A DNA stretch of 64,000 bases from UBA117 sp049975245. Its GTDB lineage: Archaea > Methanobacteriota > Methanobacteria > Methanobacteriales > Methanobacteriaceae. The position numbers were made by a program, and so were the translations under genes. Where the stretch lies: the NCBI GenBank assembly GCA_049975245.1, contig JBNGDB010000006.1:1-64000 (forward strand). Direction: 5' to 3'. Shown piece after piece: positions 33,907-42,846 of the stretch (the stretch's first letter is position 1; each line of letters starts with the position of its first letter). The notes under the pieces are model-generated. The model made no database searches. It saw nothing but the letters and a program-made list of their open reading frames with translations, and was not told where the DNA came from.

Positions 33907-35889
33907 TTAAATAAATGATCTCTCATAGTCCAGAATCTTTGATACTATTTTACCTGGTCTTTCCAAATCTTCCAGTTCATAGTATCGTCCGCCAGAGGCC
34001 ATGGCAAGTTCCATGTTGAAATTTCTACCACCAAAAACATTTTTTTCAAAATTTATTACTACGGTATGCAAATAGTTATCTTTTAATTCTTCTGCAATTT
34101 TAATAGAATCCCTGGCAGGATCATCTTCTAATGCTATGTTAGGCATTCCATCTGTTAATATCACCATTAAAGGTACAAATTCGTCCTGTTTCTTTTCATT
34201 TTTAAGTATTTCCAAACCCTTCTTTAATCCAGAGGCCATGGGTGTGGTGCCACCTACACTTATATTACCAATTTTCTCACGGAAAGCAGTAGCTCTTTTA
34301 GTGGTTGGTATTATAACCTCTGCTTCCTGACCTTTAAAACCAATAACACTCACTTTATCTTTATTCCGATTGCTATCTTCAATTATTGCTTCTAATATCC
34401 CTTTAACTCTGTTGGCTTTTCTTTCTGAAAACATGGAACCGCTAATGTCAACTACTAGGACTATTGATGCTCTTGCACCGTGTTTTCTTATCTTCTCTCT
34501 TAGATCTTCGCTTTTAACTTCAATGTCACCTTTGGAACGAATAGCTGCTGCTCTTAGTGTAGCGTCAATGGCTATGTCTTTAGAGGATACTTTAGGAAAT
34601 TTACTTTTCACATATTTACCTTTTTCAGTTTTTGAATCCATACGTTTACCATATATTCTTTTTTTCTTTTTTCCCTTCATTTTTAATAATTTGTTAATAT
34701 CCAAATCCTCATATTCCGTGTCTGGTATATTTTCATCTTGTTTTAAAGATTTAAGCTGCATTCCTTTTTTGCCAGGAGAATTTTCAGTTTTTTTAGATTG
34801 TGAAGTTTGAGATTCCTGTTTATCTTCATTTTTTTCATCTGATTTTTCTATTTCAGCTGGTCTTTCCTCTTTTTCATCTTTTTTCATATCATCTGATGCT
34901 TTTTCCAACTTCTTTTCCACATCGTCTTTATCAAATGACTTAGTTTGCATTCTATGTCCCAGTACTAAAAGAGTAGCTTCTTCCACATCATCCAAATCAA
35001 CATATAAACGATTATTAAATGCCGCAATAGTTTTTGAAGTCTTTAGAATTCCTATGTCTGCCCTATGGCCATCTACCCCTGCATCTACACATACTCGAGC
35101 TATCAATTCTAATAGTTCACCTGAAATTTTTACTTTATCTAAAATTTCCCGTGCTTTAAGTATTCCATTTAGAATTTCCTTTTGCCGAGGTTCATATTCC
35201 TTAATGAAACTTTTAGGATCCTTTTCAAATTTTTCTCTGCGTTTCATTATTTCTATTCTTTCTTGGATGTCCATTATCGTATGAACGTCTATATGGAGTC
35301 CAATTCTATCAGCTAGTTGTGGGCGCAGTTCTCCTTCGGCAGGATTCATGGTCCCCACCAGTATAAATTTAGAGGGGTGACTTATAGATATTCCTTCCCG
35401 TTCTACAATGTTAACTCCATATGCCGCAGCATCTAAAAGTACATCTACAAGATGATCATCCAGTAAATTTATTTCATCTACATAGAGTATGTTTCTATTA
35501 GCTTCAGCTAAAATTCCCGGTTCTAAGGATTTTATTCCCTCTTTTAATGCTTTTTCAATGTTTATAGAACCGACTACCCTATCCTCAGTAGACCCTAATG
35601 GCAGTTCTACAACTCGCATTTTATGTTTTTCGATTTCTAAATCTCCACTTTTACATGATTCACACATGGAACTTTGATTTTCTGGATCACAATAAAATGG
35701 ACAACCTTTAACTACGTCTAATGAAGGTAAAAGATCTGCTAAAGCCCTAACAGCAGTTGTTTTGCCGGTTCCCTTATCTCCTTTTATTAAAACTCCGCCT
35801 ATTGACGGATTGATAGCATTTAAAACCAAAGCTTTCTTAATATTTTCCTGTCCTACTATTGCGCTAAATGGAAAAACTAGGTTTTTCAA
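33907..35889 (-). CDS. Fused chelatase-type AAA+ ATPase and VWA protein (ChlI-ChlD-like)
   Basis: The protein of about 660 residues fuses the I and D subunits of Mg/Co chelatases. The AAA+ part has Walker A IKGDKGTGKTTAVRAL near residue 35, Walker B NILYVDEINLLDDHLVDVLLD near 133, and a cysteine cluster CPFYCDPENQSSMCESC near 62-78. A Lys/Glu-rich linker spans about 330-440. The VWA domain has the MIDAS motif VVDISGSMFSERK near 478 and DGMPN later. No CobN/ChlH partner is nearby, so cobalt or nickel insertion is only inferred. A GGTGAG site favours TTG 35889; GTG 35898 is the alternative. Confidence 0.88.
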   Translation of the reverse strand: MKNLVFPFSAIVGQENIKKALVLNAINPSIGGVLIKGDKGTGKTTAVRALADLLPSLDVVKGCPFYCDPENQSSMCESCKSGDLEIEKHKMRVVELPLGSTEDRVVGSINIEKALKEGIKSLEPGILAEANRNILYVDEINLLDDHLVDVLLDAAAYGVNIVEREGISISHPSKFILVGTMNPAEGELRPQLADRIGLHIDVHTIMDIQERIEIMKRREKFEKDPKSFIKEYEPRQKEILNGILKAREILDKVKISGELLELIARVCVDAGVDGHRADIGILKTSKTIAAFNNRLYVDLDDVEEATLLVLGHRMQTKSFDKDDVEKKLEKASDDMKKDEKEERPAEIEKSDEKNEDKQESQTSQSKKTENSPGKKGMQLKSLKQDENIPDTEYEDLDINKLLKMKGKKKKRIYGKRMDSKTEKGKYVKSKFPKVSSKDIAIDATLRAAAIRSKGDIEVKSEDLREKIRKHGARASIVLVVDISGSMFSERKANRVKGILEAIIEDSNRNKDKVSVIGFKGQEAEVIIPTTKRATAFREKIGNISVGGTTPMASGLKKGLEILKNEKKQDEFVPLMVILTDGMPNIALEDDPARDSIKIAEELKDNYLHTVVINFEKNVFGGRNFNMELAMASGGRYYELEDLERPGKIVSKILDYERSFI

Positions 35890-36117
35890 TATTCTCACCG
35901 CGATAAAAAAAATTTCTAATTTTTTTATTTTTTTAAATTTATTACAATACCTTGCAATAAATAAATTAATAACTTTAGATGTTATATTCGATTTTTTTAT
36001 GTATATATTTAATCAAGATGATTTTTTTTGTTATATCAATTATTATTTAAAAATCTCAAATCCTATAAACAAAAAAATAAATACTCAAAGTAATAATAAT
36101 AAAATTGGTGATGTATA

Positions 36118-36273
36118 ATGTGTACAGTTGGAGGACCAATGGCTGACATTAAGATGAAAAAACTTAAAACAAAAAGATATAAATGCCTGGATTGTGAAAA
36201 TGAGTTTAAAGGTATTGGAAAAAGAGTTATATGCCCATCATGCCAGTCAGACAACATAGAAGCTTTAGAATAG
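36118..36273 (+). CDS. Small two-CxxC zinc-ribbon protein
   Basis: This 51-residue protein has a basic N-terminal part (KMKKLKTKRY) and a zinc ribbon formed by CLDC at 23-26 and CPSC at 39-42. It starts with ATG behind GGTGAT. Its last 43 bases overlap the next gene in another frame. It may bind nucleic acid or act as a subunit of a larger complex. I do not recognise a named family beyond zinc ribbon. Confidence 0.8.
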   Translation: MCTVGGPMADIKMKKLKTKRYKCLDCENEFKGIGKRVICPSCQSDNIEALE

Positions 36274-36719
36274 AAAATGATGAGATTTTATTTTTAAGGG
36301 GAGCTATTAGTACTGTAGGAGTGACTAAAGCCTCCCAAAATATTCATCTTTTTATAGGAATGCCTGAAAAGGATGAAGTTGTACAATTTCTTGAAAAAGA
36401 AGATCTAATTGTAGTATCTGCATTTGATACAGGTACAAAAGTAGAAAAGGGTATTAAAGCACTAATTTATCTTATAAAAGAATTAAATTTTCCCATAGTG
36501 GTTCTTCCTGATAATCATCCCACCTCAAAACGACTTAAAATGGTAGTAGCCTCTGGAGATCATGTTAATCTTGATTGTAATATAGTACCTGGCACCCACC
36601 CTGAACAAGATATACTCTGTTCTGGAGACGACCTAGCCGGCACGCAGATTAAATCATCCGAAAATTGTGTAGAAATTATAAATAATGCCGCTAATATTAA
36701 GATTGAGAAACTAAATTAA
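36231..36719 (+). CDS. Conserved-looking hypothetical protein, unknown function
   Basis: The 162-residue product looks like a compact alpha/beta protein with alternating strands and helices (LIVVSAFDTGTKVEKGIKALIYLI, FPIVVLPDNHPTSKRLKMV). The C-terminal part has NIVPGTHPEQDILCSGDDLAG, which could form a metal or nucleotide site. I do not recognise the family. It overlaps the zinc-ribbon gene by 43 bases; starts at 36231 or 36240 are both possible. The overlap implies coupled expression and perhaps a complex with the zinc-ribbon protein. Confidence 0.7.
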   Translation: MPIMPVRQHRSFRIENDEILFLRGAISTVGVTKASQNIHLFIGMPEKDEVVQFLEKEDLIVVSAFDTGTKVEKGIKALIYLIKELNFPIVVLPDNHPTSKRLKMVVASGDHVNLDCNIVPGTHPEQDILCSGDDLAGTQIKSSENCVEIINNAANIKIEKLN

Positions 36720-36798
36720 TTTTTTATCACATAAAATACTTCTAATAAAATTCATTTTAAATATCGTCATTAAAATATTTTTTTGAGGGTATAATTTT

Positions 36799-37263
36799 AT
36801 GAGTAAAAATCATAGTATAACTCTTATTAATGTAGAAAACATGAAATGGGATAAAGATCTGGAAGGATTGACTTTAGCTCTGCAAAGTGAGAATAGATAT
36901 ATCCGTAAAGAAGCTGCATTTGCACTAAGATTTATACCTGGTAAAAATAGTGCAAATTCGCTTTTAACTGTACTAAATGACCCTTTTTGGGCGGTGAGAG
37001 CTGTTACCATACAATCATTATCCTATATTTGTGATGAAAAAGTTATTCCTTATTTAATAGATTATCTTAATGATGATTGTTGGGTAGTCCGCTGCAGTGC
37101 AATAGAAGCTTTGGTTAAACTGGGAGAATGCGACGTAATTGATCATATAATACCATATCTTTTGGATGAAGATCCGCATGTTAGAGAGATTACAGAAAAG
37201 GCTGTGGATAAATTAAATAATAAAAAAATAGTTAATAAAGAAGAAATTCACAAATATAAATAA
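36799..37263 (+). CDS. HEAT-repeat protein
   Basis: The 154-residue protein has about four HEAT/PBS-lyase-type repeats. Units such as ENRYIRKEAAFALRFI, DPFWAVRAVTIQSLSYI, DDCWVVRCSAIEALVKL and EDPHVREITEKAVDKL each have the D-x-x-x-VR-x-x-A pattern. It has no enzyme motif, so a protein-binding scaffold is likely. GAGGG precedes the ATG. It is 79 bases after the hypothetical gene and may belong to the same transcript. Confidence 0.88.
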   Translation: MSKNHSITLINVENMKWDKDLEGLTLALQSENRYIRKEAAFALRFIPGKNSANSLLTVLNDPFWAVRAVTIQSLSYICDEKVIPYLIDYLNDDCWVVRCSAIEALVKLGECDVIDHIIPYLLDEDPHVREITEKAVDKLNNKKIVNKEEIHKYK

Positions 37264-37435
37264 AATAGGCTGATATTAAAATTTATTACCGTTTTAGTGA
37301 ATTATTTAAAAATATAATATCTAAATTAAAATTTATATAAAACTTATATAGTGCTTAGAATAAATTAAACATTAAGTTTTGATTTTAAATTTTGAAAAAT
37401 AATTTGTATATTAAATATGAAATAAAGAGATTAAT

Positions 37436-38134
37436 ATGATAATGTATGATTTCTATCAAATAATTGGACAATTAATTTTTATTGCGGGTATAATTATAAT
37501 TCTGCTCTTATCCACTTCTTTAATTCTGGGAAAAATACTTATAAGGAATGATAAACTTATTTTTCCAAAACTACTGCTTTTCACCATAGACATGTTTTAT
37601 GGACCCTTCAAAAAGTTTTCAGAAAACTTGGGATTAGAAGAGAAGATTGTTGATCAAATAGGAGTAGAGGTAAGAAATAAAGTTAACAAAAAAGCCTTTG
37701 AAAATGCTAAACCAGAAGAAAAACTTCTAATTTTACCTCATTGTCTGAGAAACTCGGATTGTGAAGCAAAACTGGAATCTTCAGGTTTAATATGCACTGA
37801 TTGTAATAGATGTGTTATCGGACCTTTAAAAAAGAAGGGTGAAGAATTAGGATACAAAGTTTTCATAATTCCCGGATCCACATTCCTGAAAAAAATTGCT
37901 GAGAAAAATAGTTTTAAAGCAGTTTTAGGAGTTGCTTGTTATCAAGACTTGAACCTGGCTATGATGAAACTATCCAAATTTTCTTGCCAGGGAGTTCCTC
38001 TTCTAAAAGATGGGTGTATTAATACTAAGGTTGATTACCATGAAGTTCTTGAGAAAATGGGTGCCATAAAAACTAAAAAGAAAGTTAAAGGAGTTTCTTG
38101 TGATTCAACCCCTGAAAAAAGAGGTTTTATCTAA
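37436..38134 (+). CDS. DUF116 family membrane-anchored cysteine-rich protein
   Basis: The 232-residue protein has an N-terminal membrane helix at about residues 10-34. The DUF116 domain follows with LPHCLRNSDCEAKLESSGLICTDCNRCVIG near 101-130, in which several cysteines could hold an iron-sulfur cluster. Conserved IPGSTFLKKI and GVACYQDLNLAM blocks follow, then a late cysteine. DUF116 proteins are common in methanogens and of unknown function. ATG at 37436 or 37442 may be used. It stands alone. Confidence 0.88.
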   Translation: MIMYDFYQIIGQLIFIAGIIIILLLSTSLILGKILIRNDKLIFPKLLLFTIDMFYGPFKKFSENLGLEEKIVDQIGVEVRNKVNKKAFENAKPEEKLLILPHCLRNSDCEAKLESSGLICTDCNRCVIGPLKKKGEELGYKVFIIPGSTFLKKIAEKNSFKAVLGVACYQDLNLAMMKLSKFSCQGVPLLKDGCINTKVDYHEVLEKMGAIKTKKKVKGVSCDSTPEKRGFI

Positions 38135-38211
38135 TTGAATTGTTCATCAATTATCTGACATATTATTTTAGAACTAAATTATTTCTTTAGATTCCTAAAT
38201 AAAAAATAGAA

Positions 38212-39564
38212 TTAGAAAGGTAATGAAACATATTTTCCTTTCCAATATAATATTTTACAATTATTTTGTTTTCCAAAAGTATTCTTGTAACTGGTAGGGT
38301 CTACAGTGTACCATCTTCCATTTAAGTATAGTTGGGCCCATATATGGCCAACAGTCATTTTAGATACTGGAAAATGACATTGCGCGTGTGCATATTTAGC
38401 TGGAATTCCTGCAGATCGGGCCATTGCTATCAATAGGTGGGTTTGGTCAATACAATTAGCATTTTTTTTATAAAGTGTGCCAACGGCTCCGTATTTTGTA
38501 TTATAATAAAATGTGTACTGGCATATATCCCTGACCCAATAAAATATATTTTCTGCAGTTTCGTATGTGGTTAATTCACTTAATTTAAGAGTCTGTGCAA
38601 TTATTCTAGGGTCATTAACTTGACTATTCCGGGTCTTCTTAAGGTATATTCTATACTTTTTAGGTACGTATCGTGGAGATTTTGTTAATTTATAATAATA
38701 GGACAGTTTAGTTTTAGCATGGTTGTAGCGTTTTAAGTAATAGTTATAAGAATAATTAAGGCTTCTCTTTCTCCGGTAACTTCTTGTTATTTTAATGTAG
38801 TACTTGATCCTTGAAAGTTTTCTCCCTAACCAATATTTTCGGTATTTATATTTAGAGATTTGACTGTCTACATAAGCAGAATTTAGTTTTGGTATTTTTT
38901 TTAATGTACCTACGCTTACATATTTTGGATATTTTTTGGTATACATATAGTAAAATAACATCTCAGAATAAATCTCCAATAAATCCTGATAATATATTTT
39001 ACGGGTACCTATAGTTAGCTGAGAAGGAACATTATTATTGTTAGAATAGTAATCAATGGTTTTCTGAGATATTATTGGATAATAATAGGGGTAGTAAGTA
39101 GTATATTTTGTAGTACGGGATGTTGTAGCCAAATTACTTAATTGTGGGAGATCGATAGTATTATTAGTGGTTTTTAGATATTGACTGGATAAATAAATGA
39201 ATTGTGAACGGTTTATAACAATATTTTCATTATCACGTTTAATAGTCACTGAATTAGGAAATTTATAATATCTTCGGTAATAATAAGAGAATTGCGATGC
39301 ACATTCTAAGAGTTCATCTCGGGTAATTTCAATGCTATCTTCAGGAGTTTCTTCTTCAGTCTCATTGCTACTAATATTAATGGTAAAATCAGATGATGAA
39401 TTATCATCGCTCAGATTGTCTTCGGCATAACATGAACTAACTAAAAAAAGAGATACAAACATACACAAGAAGATTAATGAAATTTTTACAACTTCAATAT
39501 GATGCCTCCACATATTATTATATTTGAATAGATATTTATAGTTCATTAAAAGTAGATAATCCAT
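38212..39564 (-). CDS. Secreted Pei-like transglutaminase-fold peptidase with pseudomurein-binding repeats
   Basis: The 450-residue protein has a signal peptide or anchor at about residues 27-45, then an acidic Ser/Asn-rich linker. Two to three pseudomurein-binding-type repeats lie at about 80-130 and 165-235, with YYKFPNSVTI, NNVPSQLTIGTRKIY and KKYPKYVSVGTL. A Tyr/Arg/Lys-rich stretch at 240-320 leads to a transglutaminase-like domain. The predicted catalytic triad is C371 (NCIDQTH), H407 (GHIWAQ) and D422 (VDPTS). This is the build of the pseudomurein endoisopeptidases PeiW and PeiP. With no phage genes nearby it is probably a housekeeping wall-remodelling enzyme. ATGs at 39546 and 39513 are alternative starts. 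Confidence 0.82.
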   Translation of the reverse strand: MDYLLLMNYKYLFKYNNMWRHHIEVVKISLIFLCMFVSLFLVSSCYAEDNLSDDNSSSDFTINISSNETEEETPEDSIEITRDELLECASQFSYYYRRYYKFPNSVTIKRDNENIVINRSQFIYLSSQYLKTTNNTIDLPQLSNLATTSRTTKYTTYYPYYYPIISQKTIDYYSNNNNVPSQLTIGTRKIYYQDLLEIYSEMLFYYMYTKKYPKYVSVGTLKKIPKLNSAYVDSQISKYKYRKYWLGRKLSRIKYYIKITRSYRRKRSLNYSYNYYLKRYNHAKTKLSYYYKLTKSPRYVPKKYRIYLKKTRNSQVNDPRIIAQTLKLSELTTYETAENIFYWVRDICQYTFYYNTKYGAVGTLYKKNANCIDQTHLLIAMARSAGIPAKYAHAQCHFPVSKMTVGHIWAQLYLNGRWYTVDPTSYKNTFGKQNNCKILYWKGKYVSLPF

Positions 39565-40028
39565 AATGTAATACGGATGGTAAACTATATATTAGTGAAT
39601 ATTCAAATAGTATAGATACCTATGAATTATCTAACATAGGGGCCATAATGTCACTTCCAGGGGTTTATAATTTTGCTATAACCTACTCCCACATATTAGT
39701 AATCCCTGGATGGCATTAATTTAAATATTTATTATTTTTTATTTGTTAATATAACCATTCAAATATTTTTTAGATATTATAATTATTTTTATTAATTTTT
39801 GATTAATATTAGACGTTTATGGTTTTCTGATTTAATCTTATCTTATTTATCGTAATTTGAAGAATTAATTTAGATTTTGAATATTTTTTAATGAATAAAT
39901 TTGATTTAATTAATACATATTATTAAATCTACTAAAAATAAAATTAAATAAATTATAAATATCAAGTAGGTATATGGGAATTTTATAATCAATATTTTTG
40001 AATTAAGGACCTAAGGAGAGTAAAATTC
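39565..40028. other. Long intergenic region between divergent genes
   Basis: This 464-base gap contains the candidate structured RNA at 39619-39718. The rest (39740-40010) is simple A/T-rich sequence with no coding frame. An AAGGAGAG ribosome site for the TatD-like gene lies at its right end. Confidence 0.6.
39619..39718 (+). ncRNA. Candidate structured RNA upstream of the Pei-like gene
   Basis: Several nested or adjacent stems occur here: CCTATG/CATAGG (39619-39624 with 39635-39640), TAATG/CATTA (39646-39650 with 39714-39718), TCCAGGG/CCCTGGA (39656-39662 with 39704-39710), and a weaker GGTTATA-type inner stem. The block is much richer in GC than its A/T-rich flanks. A TATA-like ACTATATATTA lies 25-35 bases upstream on the plus strand, and T-rich sequence follows after 39725, so plus-strand transcription is favoured. 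It may instead be part of the divergent gene's control region. Confidence 0.45.
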
Positions 40029-40877
40029 ATGGAAAATGTGCCAGTGACGGATAATCACATTCATGTGGATCCAATCAATGGAGAAGGACCTTTAGAAGTA
40101 GCCAAAAAATTTGAAAGAGTAGGTGGAAACGTAATGATAATACCTAATAAGCCTACCTGGACTGTTAGTGATTCATGCTCATTAAACGAGGCTATGGAAA
40201 GAGTAGTTCATTATGTTAATAAAATAAACCAGGAAACTAATGTAAAAGCCTACGCAATTGTTGGCACCCATCCAGCAGAACTTTCAAGATTTATTAAAAA
40301 TGGTGTTTCCCTAAAAAAATCGGAAGAAATAATGATTAAAGCCTTTGAAAAAGCTCAAAAACTGGTTATAAACGGGGAGGCCATTGGTATTGGGGAAATT
40401 GGACGACCGCATTATGATGTAAGTCCCGATGAAATGGAAATACATAATCGATTAATGTTATTTGGAATGGAATTAGCCGCCGAGGCAGATTGTGCAGTTC
40501 AGCTGCACACCGAAAGCGCTCAAGAAAAAGAATTCGAAGAATTTGCCAGTATGGCTATTAAAAGTAATTTAAAAAAATATAGAGTAATAAAACATTTTTC
40601 AGGGCCGCTGGTAGATAAATCAGAAAATTTTGGTATAACTCCCTCACTTATATCAACAAGGAAGGTCATAACAGAAGGTATAAGAAAAGGTAATAACTTT
40701 TTAATGGAAACAGATTATTTAGATGATTTAAGCAGGCCAGGTGCAGTTTTAGGTCCTAAAACTGTTCCTAGAAGAACAAAAGAGTTTATTAGAAAAGAAA
40801 TTATAACACTGGAAGATGCTTACAAAATTCATGTTGAAAATGTTGAAAGAGTTTATGGAATAGATCTTGATTTATGA
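40029..40877 (+). CDS. TatD-related metal-dependent hydrolase
   Basis: The 282-residue TIM-barrel protein has the metal-binding opening VTDNHIHVDPINGEG near residues 5-19, IGEIGRPHYD near 121-130, QLHTES near 158-163 and VIKHFSGPL near 188-196, with a late METDYLDD near 226. These match the TatD/amidohydrolase-like archaeal group. The natural substrate may be DNA or a small molecule. AAGGAGAG precedes the ATG. The gene is convergent with the VIT1-like gene. Confidence 0.85.
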   Translation: MENVPVTDNHIHVDPINGEGPLEVAKKFERVGGNVMIIPNKPTWTVSDSCSLNEAMERVVHYVNKINQETNVKAYAIVGTHPAELSRFIKNGVSLKKSEEIMIKAFEKAQKLVINGEAIGIGEIGRPHYDVSPDEMEIHNRLMLFGMELAAEADCAVQLHTESAQEKEFEEFASMAIKSNLKKYRVIKHFSGPLVDKSENFGITPSLISTRKVITEGIRKGNNFLMETDYLDDLSRPGAVLGPKTVPRRTKEFIRKEIITLEDAYKIHVENVERVYGIDLDL

Positions 40878-40914
40878 ACTTGTATTTTTTTTTACTTTTC
40901 AAATATTAGTTCAA

Positions 40915-41496
40915 CTATCCGTGGCCTCCTCCTATTAAAAAACTGACTATAGATATAAATATTCCAATAGCTACTATTTCCAGACTGGTTTTTAGAATAT
41001 TTTCTCTGGATACTTTTCCAAGGTAAATACCCAGTATGGTTAATGCAATAAAACACAAAGTTACAGTTATAATAATGGCCATTAATCTATCAGCTATTAA
41101 AATAAAGGGCATTACCGGTACAAATGCTCCAGTGAAACTTGAAAAACCATGGGTAAACATGCTCATATATATCCTTTTTTTGGCCTGTTCATGGATTAAA
41201 GTGTCATCTAGAGAACCTTCTTCTAAAACCATTTTTTTCTCCAGTTCCCGCATGGTTCGAACTTCTTCAGCCCTCTCCCCAATAAAAGAACCAAAAGCAT
41301 TGGATAAAGCTAAAGCTATCCCTCCACTCAAACCAGTTAAGCCAATGAGATAGTTTGGAATATTAGCATTTCCCACAGCTGCTACACCACTTGCAGCTAG
41401 TGTAACACCCATAACTGCTAAAATACCATCTAAACTACCTAAAGCCACATAACGACTCATTTTAAAATATTCATTTATAAATTCTCTTAAATTCAT
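40915..41496 (-). CDS. VIT1/CCC1-like membrane protein (TIGR00267-type)
   Basis: The 193-residue protein has four to five membrane helices. The first, GSLDGILAVMGVTLAASGV near 19-37, and the NAFGSFIGERAEE stretch near 66-78 resemble the VIT1/CCC1 iron and manganese transporter family, though the protein is shorter. A charged cytoplasmic helix (ELEKKMVLEEGSLDDTLIHEQAKKR) follows, where VIT1 proteins bind metal. Metal transport is inferred from the family. It ends in GGGHG. Confidence 0.82.
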   Translation of the reverse strand: MNLREFINEYFKMSRYVALGSLDGILAVMGVTLAASGVAAVGNANIPNYLIGLTGLSGGIALALSNAFGSFIGERAEEVRTMRELEKKMVLEEGSLDDTLIHEQAKKRIYMSMFTHGFSSFTGAFVPVMPFILIADRLMAIIITVTLCFIALTILGIYLGKVSRENILKTSLEIVAIGIFISIVSFLIGGGHG

Positions 41497-41603
41497 TTTA
41501 TAAATAGCCTCTATTATATAAATTAAACTGATAATAGCCTTTTCTATCTAAATATTTCAATTAGATATATTCTAAATTTCTATTAGATATATTAAAAAAT
41601 AGT

Positions 41604-42812
41604 TTATCCTCGGCCTAATTCTTTATGAGCCCTTGCAAGATGTCCTGCAGCTAGAGCTCCCATCAAAGATAGTTCTCCGGCCAGAACTGTTCCTCCTACA
41701 ATTTCTGCAAATTTTCCAATCTTACCAGAACCATAGGCATCCATTATCTCTAAACATTCTTTAGCTGTTTCTAATCTGGTTCCTCCGCCAAAGGTAGCTA
41801 AAGGAAGATCAGGTAAAGTTACTGAAAAGTATAAATCTCCATTTTTACTCTCAGCAGTTGTGATTCCCAGACTACCTTCCACCACATGTGCCTCGTCTTG
41901 ACCAGTTGCCAAGAAAATTGCGCCGATCATGTTAGCATAATGAGCATTAAATCCCATGGAACCTGCGATGGCTGATCCTATATAATTTTTAGCTATATTA
42001 ACTTCTATAATGGCATCTATAGTTGATTTTAACTTTGTTTCAACTATATCTTCAGGAATTACTACTTCTGCAACCACTGTTTTTCCTCTTCCTTCAATAA
42101 GATTAATAGCAGCTGGCTTTTTATCAACACAAACATTACCACTTAAAGTAACTACATGTGCACCGGTTTTATGATGTAAAAGATTTAAAGCAGCTTCAGT
42201 TGCTATGGTAACCATATTCATTCCCATACTATCGCCGGTAGTATATACGAATCTAGGATAAACGTATCGTCCGACCACCAGTATCGGTTCAATTTTTACG
42301 AGTTTTCCATGTCTAGTTGTGACTTCAGCAGCCTTTTTAAGTTCACTAAAATGGTTTTCAATCCATTGTTTTAATTTAATGGCGTCACTTACCGATTCTG
42401 TTTTAATTACTGGAGCCCGGGTCATTTTATCCTCTATTATCCTAACAGTTGCACCGCCAGACTTGGATATTACGGAGCAGCCCCGATTAACTGATGCAAC
42501 TAAAGCACCTTCAGATGTTGCTAATGGAATATAATAATCTCCTTGTGCATATTCTCCCTTTATATTCAAAGGGCCAGCCACACCCACTGGAATTTGTATT
42601 GCTCCAATAGGGTTTTCTATATTTCTTTTAGCTGCTTCTTCCATGTTCATTGAAAATTGAGGTATATGTTCAAATTTATTGGTGGAAATTGTTTCGATAA
42701 ATTTTCTCCGGATTTTAACTGCTTGGCTAAAATCTTTCACATATTTTTCAATTTCATGTAATTTAATCTGACCACTGGCCATTTTTTCGATTAATTCTTT
42801 CTCATCTGACAT
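41604..42812 (-). CDS. hmgA: 3-hydroxy-3-methylglutaryl-CoA reductase
   Basis: The 402-residue class I enzyme makes mevalonate with NADPH, feeding archaeal lipids and carotenoids. Family blocks are ENPIGAIQIPVGVAGPL near 66-82, the catalytic Glu in TSEGALVASVNRGC near 98-111, DSMGMNMVTIATEAAL near 193-208, and ATFGGGTRLETAKECL near 340-355. A GHLARAHKEL block near the C-terminus supplies the catalytic His. It lies 34 bases downstream of the sucD-like gene and is probably cotranscribed. Confidence 0.97.
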   Translation of the reverse strand: MSDEKELIEKMASGQIKLHEIEKYVKDFSQAVKIRRKFIETISTNKFEHIPQFSMNMEEAAKRNIENPIGAIQIPVGVAGPLNIKGEYAQGDYYIPLATSEGALVASVNRGCSVISKSGGATVRIIEDKMTRAPVIKTESVSDAIKLKQWIENHFSELKKAAEVTTRHGKLVKIEPILVVGRYVYPRFVYTTGDSMGMNMVTIATEAALNLLHHKTGAHVVTLSGNVCVDKKPAAINLIEGRGKTVVAEVVIPEDIVETKLKSTIDAIIEVNIAKNYIGSAIAGSMGFNAHYANMIGAIFLATGQDEAHVVEGSLGITTAESKNGDLYFSVTLPDLPLATFGGGTRLETAKECLEIMDAYGSGKIGKFAEIVGGTVLAGELSLMGALAAGHLARAHKELGRG

Positions 42813-42846
42813 GTTCTCACAGTAATGATTTTAATTTTAAAAAATT

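Noticed and set aside
34136..35677. Several plus-strand frames opposite the chelatase-type gene
   Set aside because: They are low-complexity shadows of the real minus-strand gene and lack ribosome sites.
38212..39564. Prophage remnant around the Pei-like gene
   Set aside because: Both flanks carry ordinary chromosomal genes and there are no integrase, terminase, capsid or tail genes.
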